DNA from: JAAUTT01 sp038213375
Lineage (GTDB): Bacteria > Bacteroidota > Bacteroidia > Bacteroidales > JAAUTT01
DNA length: 64,000 nt
Direction of reading: 5' to 3'
Assembly (NCBI GenBank): GCA_038213375.1
Contig: JBBQTB010000019.1
Coordinates: 1 to 64,000, forward strand
Shown here: piece by piece, positions 18,467 to 27,627 of the stretch
How the letters are laid out: each line of letters begins with the position of its first letter
Numbering within the stretch: the first letter of the stretch is position 1
Notes under the pieces: model-generated
What the model was told of the DNA's origin: nothing
The model's database searches: none
What the model saw: only the letters and a program-made list of their open reading frames with translations
Position numbers and translations under genes: made by a program

Positions 18467-19162
18467 TTACCCCAATTCGCTCAAAGTTTTTATAATTTTC
18501 ATGCTCTTAATTTCAACGATTGAGCCATCCAAATCAATAATTTTATCGTTTTTAAATTCAGTAAGTGTTCGGATAAAACTTTCTTTAGTTGTGCCTGCTA
18601 GTTCAGCTAGCTCTCTTCTGGTAAGCGGCAATGTGTATGAGGTAGAATGAAAAATTTTTTCTGCAAAATATAAGAGTACATCGGCAATTCTGCCAGGCAA
18701 TTGTTTGTGTGACTGGCTCATTAATCGTTCAAACAAAAATAGTCCTTCCGTACTTAGCGTATTCATTAGTTTTAAGGCATAATGACCATTTTCATTTAAT
18801 AGATTTTTAAAAACTGTAATATCGGTAAAACATATTTCTGTGTTTTCAATTGCAGCAGCTGAAAATTGGTGAATGTCAAAGCCAAAAACCGACATTAATC
18901 CCAAAAAATTATTTGGGGTATCGATACGCAAGATCAGTACCTTTCCATTTCTACCTTCTTTATACACTTTTACGAGTCCCGATTTGATATACATGATGTG
19001 AGAGGTTCGGGTATTTTGTAGAAATATAACATCGTGATTTTTGTAACGAACAATGTTACTGTTCTTTGAAATAAGTTCAGTTTGATCTGGAGTAAGCAAA
19101 TTTCCAAAAGGCAGAAAGAGTTCTTTCCCTTCAGCAGATTGTTCCTGTAATGTGTAGTTCAT
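18467..19162 (-). CDS. Crp/Fnr-family transcriptional regulator
   Basis: This 231-aa protein has an N-terminal cyclic-nucleotide-binding-like beta-barrel (about 20-140, with IMYIKSGLVKVY) and a C-terminal winged helix. The recognition helix reads TTKESFIRTLTEF, equivalent to the RExxxR pattern of CRP. It lacks the cysteine cluster of FNR (one Cys only), so it is not an iron-sulfur sensor, and the ligand is unknown. It is divergent from the chemosensory operon. A TGAT-N4-ATCA palindrome sits between them at 19239-19256 and is a likely operator for autoregulation and/or control of that operon. Confidence 0.9.
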   Translation of the reverse strand: MNYTLQEQSAEGKELFLPFGNLLTPDQTELISKNSNIVRYKNHDVIFLQNTRTSHIMYIKSGLVKVYKEGRNGKVLILRIDTPNNFLGLMSVFGFDIHQFSAAAIENTEICFTDITVFKNLLNENGHYALKLMNTLSTEGLFLFERLMSQSHKQLPGRIADVLLYFAEKIFHSTSYTLPLTRRELAELAGTTKESFIRTLTEFKNDKIIDLDGSIVEIKSMKIIKTLSELG

Positions 19163-19238
19163 TGTTTGAATATTTCTTCAAAAGATAAATATACAATTAT
19201 TTGTTTATTTACCTAGCGAAAAATAATCTCAAAATTAA

Positions 19239-19256
19239 CGATGATATAAATCATCG
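19239..19256. promoter_or_regulatory. Candidate Crp/Fnr operator between regulator and che operon
   Basis: The sequence CGATGATATAAATCATCG is a perfect palindrome of 7-bp arms around ATAA. Its core TGAT-N4-ATCA is the half-site pair recognised by FNR/CRP-type helices. It lies 77 bp from the regulator's start codon and 116 bp from the first che gene. Confidence 0.55.
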
Positions 19257-19371
19257 GACACAGTAAGGTATCTCATTAAAAAATTCAACAGAATGTTCAT
19301 TTATACGTGATATATTTACATATATTTATATTAGTTTTATAATTGTTTTATTTTTGTTGAGAATTGTAATT

Positions 19372-19770
19372 ATGAAGAAGAATAATAATGAATATAGAAT
19401 TCTTGTAGTTGATGACTCATCTACCAATATTGTTTTGCTCGAAGCCATTTTAAATGGGCAGGGGTATAATATTGAAACGGCTCAATCCGTTAAGGAAGCC
19501 TATCAGATTATAAAAAAGGAGGTTGTTAATCTCATTTTGTTGGATTTGCTTATGCCCAGAGTTAGTGGCTATGATTTTTTGAAAGAAATTAAAAATAGCG
19601 AATCTACCAGAAATATACCGGTAATTATTGTTTCAGCAATTACTGATCCTGAGAATCGCAGAAAATCATTGCAATTAGGAGCAATAGATTTTATAAATAA
19701 GCCCATCGATATTCAAAATTTTATTGAAAGAATAGAAGCTATTATTAAGAAAAAAGAAACAATAGCTTGA
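19372..19770 (+). CDS. CheY-like single-domain response regulator (first gene of che operon)
   Basis: The ATG at 19372 gives a 132-aa receiver domain. A TTG at 19354 would add six residues. The acidic pair is in ILVVDDSS, the phospho-acceptor Asp in LILLDLLMPRVSGYDFL, the Thr/Ser switch in IIVSAI and the conserved Lys in INKPID. There is no output domain. It differs from the second CheY-like protein at 22096 and may be a phosphate sink or the output to a gliding or regulatory target. It begins the 12-gene rightward chemosensory cluster, 80 bp before the 611-aa gene. Confidence 0.9.
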   Translation: MKKNNNEYRILVVDDSSTNIVLLEAILNGQGYNIETAQSVKEAYQIIKKEVVNLILLDLLMPRVSGYDFLKEIKNSESTRNIPVIIVSAITDPENRRKSLQLGAIDFINKPIDIQNFIERIEAIIKKKETIA

Positions 19771-19849
19771 TACTTGTTAGGAAATATTGCATTGCTTTGT
19801 ACCATTAGAAAAGTATGTAAATTAGAAATAGTATTATTGCATAATTCGA

Positions 19850-21685
19850 ATGATTGAAGATAATAACAGCGATAAACAACAGGCGTTAGCGCTTATAAAT
19901 GTTTATTCCATCCAGGAAATAATGTCCATATTTGCGGAGATAGATGAAAAAATACTATCGCTGCAGACTTGTTCCTCAGAAGATTTTTTAACATTGAATG
20001 CATATTTTAAGAAATATTATGTCGAATCAAAAACAATTTCAAGCAATGCAACGGAACTATTTAATCTTATCACCAACAAAGAAAGCAGAAAATCTTTTTT
20101 TGAACAATTAGATCTTTTTCAAAAGCAACTTCAAAGCCTGTTATTGACTTACGAAACAAATGTTAATCAATTAATTAATACGATTGATAGAGTAATACAG
20201 GAAATGGATCAAATGTTTGTTACCGCTAATAATTTGAAACAGGATCTATTGACTTTAAAATTATTGGTAGCAAATCTAAAATTAGATATCATTGTTTCAA
20301 CGGAACCTTCAGGTAAAATGGTACGCAAAACTAATGATTTCAATGAATTAATTATTCAAACCAAATCGTTTTTTGCTGAATTTTATAAACAATCTTCGGT
20401 TGTTAAAGAATCTTTGAAAAATTTGAATGGTCAATTTGTTCACCAGCGTGACCGCAATGTTCAAATTATTAATGAAATATTAAATGAAACAAATTATTCA
20501 ACCACTCTTCTTGACCAAAAATTTAACGAGGCTCAGTTGCTGGTTCCGAAACTTCATGAAAGTACACAAAAATCATCCGCCAGTATTGCCAAAATCATAA
20601 CAAATCTGCAATATCAGGATATTATTAAACAAAAAATTGATCATATTCAACAGACACATAAAGAGGTTCTTAAGCAAATAGGTGACCTTAAAAGCACCGG
20701 CAATGAAGAAAAAGACATTCGGAATAGAGCAAAATACTTTCTGCAAATACGCGATGTTGCTGGGTTGCAAGCGGCTCAGTTAATACACGCTAATAAGGAA
20801 TACCAGAAAGCTATAGAGAATATTTCGGATAAATTTCTTGAGGTAGGCGCTGACATGACTGAAATAGCCGATTTTTGTCATCAGCTTATAAGAGGTGTAA
20901 ATGGAACAGATAGCACACATTTTGTAGAAATTCGGGAAAAACTCGAAAAAACTCGAAATTTATCAGATGTATTTCAAAAATCAGTTGATTTTATTATTGA
21001 AAATTCAGGAGTTCAATGTGACCAATTATCTGATTTAATTAACAATTATAATGACCTGTCGGATTTTATTTTAACCATCGATAAAAGTATTACAAAATCA
21101 ATAAGTAATGAAAATTCTGTCGAGGCTGAACAATCAGATAATACAACAAAAAAAATTCGTAATATTTTATCGGAGTTATCGTCAATAAACCAATTGTATC
21201 ATTCCCGATTTCTCAAAATTCAGGATTTATTAAAATTTACATCAACCGACCATTTGACCAATCGTTTTGTAAAACCAATTAAAGCAGACCTAAGTGGTTT
21301 TGCAATGAGATGTAATCGTTTAATTGAAAATTTAAATGAAACAAACGATAGCATTTTTCTGATTATTGGCGAAAATCAAATACTCAGTAAGAAAATTTCA
21401 TCTGATATTAAAAAATCAATAGAGCAAATTAAGTATTATGATTATTTCGATAAAGTAATTGAAGAAATAATAGCAAAACTGAATGAGATATATCTTACAT
21501 TGCAAAACACGGATGGTAAAGTTGATGAAAACAGAAAGAATAACCTGGAGTATCTGCGGTCTAATTATACGATGGAAAGTGAGCATATTATTCATGATTC
21601 ACATACAAAACAGAAAGATTTAGATATTTTTTCCCTTGATAGCACTACAGCAGATGAAGAAGATGATAATCTTGAATTATTTTAA
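19850..21685 (+). CDS. 611-aa helical chemosensory protein with CheZ-like motif
   Basis: This is a soluble, almost entirely alpha-helical protein with no membrane segment, receptor tip or catalytic domain of known type. Residues 253-266 read LQYQDIIKQKIDHI. This resembles the LQxQDxxxQ motif of soluble chemosensory accessory proteins and has the D-x3-Q spacing of the CheZ phosphatase active helix (DLTGQ). About 45 residues later comes LQAAQLIHANKEY, also typical of that accessory group. A second aromatic motif, IKYYDYFDKVIEEI, lies near 525-545. The tail is acidic. It could be a CheY-P phosphatase, a cytoplasmic scaffold or a receptor substitute. The assignment is inference from motif and position. 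Confidence 0.6.
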   Translation: MIEDNNSDKQQALALINVYSIQEIMSIFAEIDEKILSLQTCSSEDFLTLNAYFKKYYVESKTISSNATELFNLITNKESRKSFFEQLDLFQKQLQSLLLTYETNVNQLINTIDRVIQEMDQMFVTANNLKQDLLTLKLLVANLKLDIIVSTEPSGKMVRKTNDFNELIIQTKSFFAEFYKQSSVVKESLKNLNGQFVHQRDRNVQIINEILNETNYSTTLLDQKFNEAQLLVPKLHESTQKSSASIAKIITNLQYQDIIKQKIDHIQQTHKEVLKQIGDLKSTGNEEKDIRNRAKYFLQIRDVAGLQAAQLIHANKEYQKAIENISDKFLEVGADMTEIADFCHQLIRGVNGTDSTHFVEIREKLEKTRNLSDVFQKSVDFIIENSGVQCDQLSDLINNYNDLSDFILTIDKSITKSISNENSVEAEQSDNTTKKIRNILSELSSINQLYHSRFLKIQDLLKFTSTDHLTNRFVKPIKADLSGFAMRCNRLIENLNETNDSIFLIIGENQILSKKISSDIKKSIEQIKYYDYFDKVIEEIIAKLNEIYLTLQNTDGKVDENRKNNLEYLRSNYTMESEHIIHDSHTKQKDLDIFSLDSTTADEEDDNLELF

Positions 21686-21717
21686 AAATTAACGAAACAA
21701 ACTAATATTTAACGGTT

Positions 21718-22029
21718 TTGAAAAACGGAACGATTGAGATAACAAAAGATAACAACGGAGTTTCTAAGGCAACATTGAAATTAGTAAATGAACTTACTTA
21801 TACTAGTGTTGTCGATATTAAGGAAAAGGTGATAAAACACCTCCACGAATTTGATCAGCTTTATATACAGGCGAATCTTATTCAAATTGATTTAACAGGA
21901 ATACAATTACTTTATTCTGTTAAAAAAACATGTATAAACGCAAAAAAACAAATTATTATTTCCATTAAAATGAACGAAGAATTGGAACTTCTTTTGATTC
22001 GCTCAGGTTTTAAGGAATTACTTAATTAA
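21718..22029 (+). CDS. STAS-domain protein of the che operon
   Basis: This 103-aa protein begins at a TTG codon (21718); no upstream ATG fits. The fold pattern is STAS-like: an N-terminal strand pair, a helix VVDIKEKVIKHL, the strand-loop LIQIDLTGIQLLYSV, and a C-terminal EELELLLIRSGFKELL helix typical of the family. The usual DSSG phosphorylation loop reads DLTG, so the phosphorylatable Ser is Leu while a Thr follows. This may be a constitutive or non-phosphorylated adaptor. STAS proteins often occur beside CheA and receiver proteins as partner-switch elements. Confidence 0.65.
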   Translation: MKNGTIEITKDNNGVSKATLKLVNELTYTSVVDIKEKVIKHLHEFDQLYIQANLIQIDLTGIQLLYSVKKTCINAKKQIIISIKMNEELELLLIRSGFKELLN

Positions 22030-22095
22030 ATATTAATCAACAAATAATAAACCAAATACTAAATAATTATTAACTTAATATACAGAATTAACCCT

Positions 22096-22461
22096 ATGGC
22101 AAAATCAATATTAATTGTCGACGATTCAGAAAGTATCAGGGAAGTTGTTAGTTTTACCCTTGAGCATGAAGGTTATAATGTATTGATAGCGGTTGACGGA
22201 AAGGATGCACTTAAATTTCTTGATGGCACCAAGATAGACCTGATTATTACTGATTTACATATGCCGGTAATGGATGGTATAGGGTTAATTAAGGAAGTGA
22301 GAGCAATGCCTGAATATCAGCGTATCCCTATTTTATTTCTTACAACTGAATCACAGGCTGCAAAAAAAATGGAGGCCAAAGAAGCCGGTGCTACAGGATG
22401 GATCATCAAACCCTTTGTTCCAGCAAAACTATGTGAAGCCATAAACAAAGTACTAAGATGA
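22096..22461 (+). CDS. cheY: CheY chemotaxis response regulator
   Basis: This is a 121-aa receiver with ILIVDDSESIREVV, phospho-acceptor Asp in LIITDLHMPVMDGIGLI, the switch Thr in LFLTTES and Lys in IIKPFVP. It matches the classical CheY/PatA-like size and motifs closely. Its stop overlaps the start of cheA (ATGA at 22458-22461), so the two are translationally coupled and this is the best candidate for the direct CheA substrate. Confidence 0.95.
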   Translation: MAKSILIVDDSESIREVVSFTLEHEGYNVLIAVDGKDALKFLDGTKIDLIITDLHMPVMDGIGLIKEVRAMPEYQRIPILFLTTESQAAKKMEAKEAGATGWIIKPFVPAKLCEAINKVLR

Positions 22462-24518
22462 TAGATAATTTTAAAAAGAAATTTATTGAGGAAGCAACCG
22501 AGCATATCCAGGATTTGGAACAAACTCTGTTAGAATTGGAACAAAATCCAAAGAACAAGCCTTTAATCGAAAGGGTTTTCAGAGCAATGCACTCCTTAAA
22601 GGGTAGTGGGGCCATGTTTGGATTCGAAAAAATCAGTGAATTTACTCATAACCTTGAAACTGCTTACGATTTGGTTCGTAACGGTGATATGGAAGTTACT
22701 AATGAATTGCTCAATCTCACGTTGGCCTCAGTTGATCATCTTGGAGCGTTACTTAAAGACGATTCTGTTAATTCAGATTCAGTTATGCTGCAACATGAAG
22801 AGTTAATGGTCAAAATTAATACGTTAGTTACTTCAAGCAAGATTACAAAAAGAAGGGAAAACAATATATCTGAAAGTAATCTGGAAATAAGCGCTAATTC
22901 TAAAACTTATTATATCCTCTTTCAACCTAATGAAGATATAATGAGCAATGGAACAAATCCTTTATTTCTTCTTGATGAATTAAATTCCATTGGAAATTGT
23001 ATTGCCATACCAATTGTCAATAAAATTCCCGAACTGGAAGATTTTGATCCAAACAAGTGCTATACAACCTGGGAAATTTTTCTTTCTACCGAATCAAATA
23101 TTAATTCAATAACCGATGTTTTTATTTTTGTTGAAGATGAATGTCTTCTTCAGGTTAATTTAATATCGGATTTAAACCTTCTTAATAATCAACAGTTTAT
23201 TGATAAACTGGAAGAATTAAGCATCAATCAACAGGAAATTGGACTTGCTCAACTTCAGGATTTTATTGCTAGTTTAACTATTCAGGAAACAAAACAGGTT
23301 TTGAAAGGAAAGGAAGAAAAAGTTACTATTTCTTCCAAAGATCAAACAATATCAAGTATTCGGGTTGCTTCCGATAAGCTAGATCAATTAATGAATTTAG
23401 TGAGTGAACTGGTTACCACTCAAGCAAGATTAAGTTTATATGCCGAAAATGATGGTAGAACAGAACTTCTTGCAATCGCTGAAAATGTTCAAAAGTTATC
23501 TCGCCAGCTTCGAGACAATGCTTTTGGGATTGTTCTGATTCCAATTGAGAATATGTTAACACGATTCCAACGATTAGTTCGTGATCTTTCTAAAGAATTA
23601 AAAAAGGAAGTTGTTTTTGAGGCTGAAGGCACTGATACGGAATTAGACAAAACTATAATTGAAAATTTAACCGATCCTTTGATGCATATTCTCAGAAATA
23701 GCCTTGATCATGGCATTGAATTACCTGAGATTCGAAAAAGTAAGGGCAAACCAACCGAAGGTAAAATTTTGCTAAAGGCATTTTATTCAGGAGCAAATGT
23801 AATTTTGCAAATCAGTGATGATGGAGGAGGTATTGATACAAACTTTATTAAAGCTAAAGCAATTCAAAAAGGACTTATAAGTGCCGAAGCTTTGCTAACT
23901 AAAAAAGAAATTCTTGATTTAATATTTATACCTGGATTTTCAACAGCAACAAACATCACCGATGTTTCCGGCAGAGGCGTGGGAATGGATGTGGTGAAAC
24001 GAAAAATTGCAGACATTCGGGGTGAGGTAGATGTGGAATCCGAAGTAAATGTTGGAACAACGCTAACAATCAAATTACCGCTTACGCTTTCTATTATTGA
24101 TGGACTATTAGTAAAGGTTGAAGATACCTTTTATGTGATACCATTGAGCGTGATAGATAAAATATATGCCGTAGAACATGAAAAATTAACAAACACTTTT
24201 AACAATGTTGTAGTATTAGATGGTGAACAAGTACCTTTCTTTTATTTACGTGAAGAATTTGAACTTTCTGAATTTGAAACAGTGTATGAACAGGTGATTG
24301 TTGTAAATTATGAAGATAAACGGGTTGGATTGGCTGTTGATGCTGTAGTTGGAGAATATCAGGCAGTATTGAAACCACTTGGAAAACATTACAAAAAACA
24401 AGAAATTATATCAGGTGCAACAATTCTTGGCGACGGGACAATTGCATTGGTTATGGATACAAACAAAGCTATTAAACAATTCGCTAATAAAACATTAATT
24501 ACGGAGGATAATAAATGA
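22458..24518 (+). CDS. cheA: CheA chemotaxis histidine kinase
   Basis: This 686-aa protein has the full CheA layout. P1 HPt spans 1-105 with the phospho-acceptor His45 in AMHSLKGSG. A P2-like region of about 130-290 starts YYILFQPNEDIMSNGTNPLF. P3 dimerisation begins near 297 (SDKLDQLMNLVSELVTTQ). The P4 ATPase has the N box HILRNSLDHGIE near 410, the DDGGGID box, and GRGVGMDVVK. The P5 CheW-like domain runs from about 549. All catalytic motifs look intact, so this is the main kinase of the system. It autophosphorylates and passes phosphate to CheY and CheB. It overlaps cheY and cheW by 4 bp each. Confidence 0.95.
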   Translation: MIDNFKKKFIEEATEHIQDLEQTLLELEQNPKNKPLIERVFRAMHSLKGSGAMFGFEKISEFTHNLETAYDLVRNGDMEVTNELLNLTLASVDHLGALLKDDSVNSDSVMLQHEELMVKINTLVTSSKITKRRENNISESNLEISANSKTYYILFQPNEDIMSNGTNPLFLLDELNSIGNCIAIPIVNKIPELEDFDPNKCYTTWEIFLSTESNINSITDVFIFVEDECLLQVNLISDLNLLNNQQFIDKLEELSINQQEIGLAQLQDFIASLTIQETKQVLKGKEEKVTISSKDQTISSIRVASDKLDQLMNLVSELVTTQARLSLYAENDGRTELLAIAENVQKLSRQLRDNAFGIVLIPIENMLTRFQRLVRDLSKELKKEVVFEAEGTDTELDKTIIENLTDPLMHILRNSLDHGIELPEIRKSKGKPTEGKILLKAFYSGANVILQISDDGGGIDTNFIKAKAIQKGLISAEALLTKKEILDLIFIPGFSTATNITDVSGRGVGMDVVKRKIADIRGEVDVESEVNVGTTLTIKLPLTLSIIDGLLVKVEDTFYVIPLSVIDKIYAVEHEKLTNTFNNVVVLDGEQVPFFYLREEFELSEFETVYEQVIVVNYEDKRVGLAVDAVVGEYQAVLKPLGKHYKKQEIISGATILGDGTIALVMDTNKAIKQFANKTLITEDNK

Positions 24519-25024
24519 AAGATGCTACAAAAATTAATTCCTATCTGACTTTTAAATTGAGGGATGAAATATTTGGAGCCAATGTTGCAAAAGTGCTTAA
24601 TATTTTGGAAATGACCAAAATAACAAAAGTGCCAAATTCTCCTTCTTACATGAAAGGCGTTATAAACTTGCGGGGATCTGTGCTACCTCTCATTGACACC
24701 AGGATTAAATTTGATATGGGAGTAACGGTTTATTCCACCAATACTTGCATTTTGGTTTTGGATATTGAAATGGGTGGAGATACAGTGCATGTCGGAGCTT
24801 TGGTAGATTCGGTTTTGGAAGTAATTGAGATTGACGATGATCATATTCAACCGCCTCCAAGTATTGGAAGTAAATATAAAAGTGAATTTATAGATGGTAT
24901 GGCAAAAATTGGCGACGACTTCATTATGCTGCTAAATATGGATTTAATATTTTCTACCAGCGAACTTACGCTTATTAAAGAATCATCTGGCGATACTCAA
25001 GTTGAATTAGAAACCAGAGTTTAG
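24515..25024 (+). CDS. cheW: CheW coupling protein
   Basis: This 169-aa single CheW domain starts YLTFKLRDEIFGANVAKVLNI and has the GVINLRGSVLPLIDTR segment and the VDSVLEV loop typical of the family. CheW links CheA to chemoreceptors. Its start overlaps the cheA stop (ATGA). With no classical receptor in the cluster, it presumably docks receptors encoded elsewhere or an unusual partner encoded here. Confidence 0.95.
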   Translation: MKDATKINSYLTFKLRDEIFGANVAKVLNILEMTKITKVPNSPSYMKGVINLRGSVLPLIDTRIKFDMGVTVYSTNTCILVLDIEMGGDTVHVGALVDSVLEVIEIDDDHIQPPPSIGSKYKSEFIDGMAKIGDDFIMLLNMDLIFSTSELTLIKESSGDTQVELETRV

Positions 25025-25143
25025 TTTCGCACTTTTGGATTACTGATTGTCCCAAGGAATTGTCTTTAATGTCGAACAGGTAATAACTGAAATAAAGACA
25101 AACTTAATGGGATTTTTTATTTTGTAATTATTTGTAATACATT

Positions 25144-26013
25144 ATGATACAGCAGAATGTAAATCTGAGCGATATTTACAAGGCAGTGATGACAAATGGT
25201 GAGTTTAAAAGGCTTAGTTCTTTCATTTATGGGGAGTATGGAATAAAGATGCCCGAAGTGAAAAAAACAATGCTTCAAAGCAGGCTGCATAAGCGTTTGC
25301 GAGAGCTTAATATGACATCCTACAAAGATTATATTGAATACCTTTTTAGTAAGGAAGGTCAGCAAGCTGAAGTGATCCATATGATTGATATGGTTAGCAC
25401 TAATAAAACCGATTTTTTCCGCGAACCGGTACATTTTGATTTTCTTCATTCTAATATATTGCCCGAAATGCTATTTGGAGATCGACCCAACAGACAAATA
25501 AAGCTTTGGAGCGCAGGTTGTTCAAGTGGCGAGGAGCCCTATACTATTGCAATATCTATCAGCGAATTTATGGCGCAAAATCCATTATATGCTTTCGATT
25601 TTTCGATACTATCCACTGATATTTCAACCCGTATGCTTAGAACTGCAAATGATGGCATATATAAAGAAGCGAGAGTGGAAATGCTTCCTTTAAACTTGAA
25701 AAAAAAATACTTGCTTCGAAGTAAAGATAAAATAAATCCAACCATTAGAATTATCCCTGAACTTCGACGAAGAATTACTTTTCAGAGGTTAAATTTTATG
25801 GATAATGTTTATAATGTGCCTGATAATTACGATATTATTTTTTGTAGAAATGTATTGATTTATTTTGATCGTGAAACCCAGGAAAAAGTCATAAATAGAT
25901 TATGTTCGAAGTTAAAACCCAATGGCTTTTTCTTTTTGGGTCACTCCGAATCAATAACTAATTTTGATGTACCTCTAAAGCAATTAAAACCTACCATTTT
26001 TAGAAAAATTTGA
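25144..26013 (+). CDS. cheR: CheR receptor methyltransferase
   Basis: This 289-aa protein has the N-terminal helical domain and the SAM-binding domain. Motifs include NKTDFFREPVHFDFL, LWSAGCSSGEEPYT for cofactor binding, ILSTDIS, and IIFCRNVLIYFD near the C-terminal catalytic fold. It methylates glutamates of chemoreceptors. Its presence with CheB and CheD implies that methylatable receptors exist somewhere in the genome, since none is visible in the window. Confidence 0.95.
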   Translation: MIQQNVNLSDIYKAVMTNGEFKRLSSFIYGEYGIKMPEVKKTMLQSRLHKRLRELNMTSYKDYIEYLFSKEGQQAEVIHMIDMVSTNKTDFFREPVHFDFLHSNILPEMLFGDRPNRQIKLWSAGCSSGEEPYTIAISISEFMAQNPLYAFDFSILSTDISTRMLRTANDGIYKEARVEMLPLNLKKKYLLRSKDKINPTIRIIPELRRRITFQRLNFMDNVYNVPDNYDIIFCRNVLIYFDRETQEKVINRLCSKLKPNGFFFLGHSESITNFDVPLKQLKPTIFRKI

Positions 26014-26219
26014 TTCGTTTTTTCGTTTGAAAGTTGATGATTTTTTTGTAAATTCATCATATTAATAAAAAAAAACAATGGGTTTAAGCACTTCGGTAAT
26101 ATTTGAATAAATAATGATAATTATAAAATTGCAAATGACAATCAGGATTCAGTAATTTTTTATTTTAACTTATTTCAATTTATAATGTATAATTGTTTTT
26201 AACAATATCAAAACTAATT

Positions 26220-27116
26220 ATGAGTAAACTTACTGATGATGAATTTATTGAAGAATTGAGAACCCGTTTCAGGATGAATCAGGAAGGGTTGAAAGAATTA
26301 CAGGAATTAAACCGCGAACTGCGAATTGTTAACACAAAACTCGAAGAATCGGAATCTTTAAAAAGTCATTTTATATCCAATATTACTAATGAAATAATTA
26401 ATCCGTTTACTGCTATTTTAGGGTTGGCAAAACACATTCTCTCTGTAAAAAAGGAAGATTGGAAAACTGTTATTTCTATGGTGGCATTGATTCATTCAGA
26501 AGCTTTTAATCTTGATTTTCAACTTCGTAATATTTTTGTTGCGGCAAAAATAGAAGCAGGAGAGATTTATCCGGAAATATTGAATGTTGATATCAATACA
26601 TTAACTAACAACGTTATTGAATCGTTCAGATTTGAAGGGAAAAAGAAAGGAATCTCATTAGATTTTATTTTTGATATTAAACCACAAGTAGGAACAGTAT
26701 TTTATTTTAAAACAGATCCTGAGAAACTTAAATTGATCCTGTCTAATTTGTTAAGTAATGCTATCAAATTTAGTTTTGAAAAACAGGTGATCACAATAAA
26801 GGTTTGGATTAATGATAGTGTACTTAATATATCTGTTGAAGATTTTGGAACTGGAATTTCTGAAGATAATCAAAAAAAGATTTTTGACCGGTTTAAACGC
26901 GTCGATTCCGGCATAAATTCATTAAATCGGGGACATGGTTTAGGACTTTCGATAAATAAAGCAATTCTTGACTTGTTAAGTGGTAGTATCGAAATACAAA
27001 GTGATATTGGCAAAGGAAGTAAATTTACCCTCAATATTCCGGAAGCTAAATCGGATATTGCTGGTTTTTCCACAGATGGCAACGAGTTTTTGTTTGATCA
27101 AGATGAAATATTTTAA
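26220..27116 (+). CDS. Histidine-kinase-like protein lacking the phospho-acceptor His
   Basis: I take the ATG at 26220; a TTG at 26193 is possible. About 298 aa. A short coiled coil (about 20-45) leads into an H-box-like segment that reads SNITNEIINPF where active kinases read ANMSHEIRTPL: Asn57 (AAT, 26388-26390) replaces the histidine. The ATPase domain looks intact, with N box SNLLSNAIKFS, G1 DFGTGI and G2 RGHGLGLSI. It thus has ATP-binding machinery but no phosphorylation site of its own. It could phosphorylate a partner in trans or act as a regulator. There is no sensor domain or membrane segment. It is followed after 2 bp by cheD. Confidence 0.85.
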   Translation: MSKLTDDEFIEELRTRFRMNQEGLKELQELNRELRIVNTKLEESESLKSHFISNITNEIINPFTAILGLAKHILSVKKEDWKTVISMVALIHSEAFNLDFQLRNIFVAAKIEAGEIYPEILNVDINTLTNNVIESFRFEGKKKGISLDFIFDIKPQVGTVFYFKTDPEKLKLILSNLLSNAIKFSFEKQVITIKVWINDSVLNISVEDFGTGISEDNQKKIFDRFKRVDSGINSLNRGHGLGLSINKAILDLLSGSIEIQSDIGKGSKFTLNIPEAKSDIAGFSTDGNEFLFDQDEIF

Positions 27117-27118
27117 GC

Positions 27119-27592
27119 ATGGGTATGGAAAATTTACCTGTTCATTTTTTATATCCCGCAGAGCTATATGTCAGTAAAATTCCATACCAGATAAATACTA
27201 TTTTGGGGTCTTGTGTATCTGTATGCCTCTTCGATCCAATTCTTAAAATTGGTGGCATGAATCATTATATGTTACCATATTGGAACGGACAAGGTTTGGC
27301 ATCTCCAAAATATGGGAATATTGCGATTGAAAAGCTTATTGACAAAATGCTATCATTAGGGTGCAATAAAAATAATTTGAAAGCAAAAATATTTGGAGGA
27401 GGCGAAGTTATAGAAACCCAATTAGTTCAGTTTCATATTGGGACCCGTAATATTGAGCTGGCAAGGCAAGCTTTGGAGGAAAGAAAAATTCCAATTGTAA
27501 GTTCGTCTGTTGGAGGCAAACTTGGTAGAAAAATAGAGTTTCTTACTATAACTGGTGAAGTGCGGCAGAAATATGTTCAAAAGACAATTTAA
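27119..27592 (+). CDS. cheD: CheD receptor glutamine deamidase
   Basis: This 157-aa protein carries the CheD active-site Thr-Cys pair in TILGSCVSVCLFDP and the His in GGMNHYMLP, with the GGGEVIE segment further on. CheD deamidates glutamines of chemoreceptors and can interact with CheC-type phosphatases. No CheC or CheX gene is visible in the cluster. It lies between the kinase-like gene and cheB (35 bp). Confidence 0.93.
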   Translation: MGMENLPVHFLYPAELYVSKIPYQINTILGSCVSVCLFDPILKIGGMNHYMLPYWNGQGLASPKYGNIAIEKLIDKMLSLGCNKNNLKAKIFGGGEVIETQLVQFHIGTRNIELARQALEERKIPIVSSSVGGKLGRKIEFLTITGEVRQKYVQKTI

Positions 27593-27627
27593 TACCATTG
27601 TCAAATTACATTTTCATACTTAAGATT

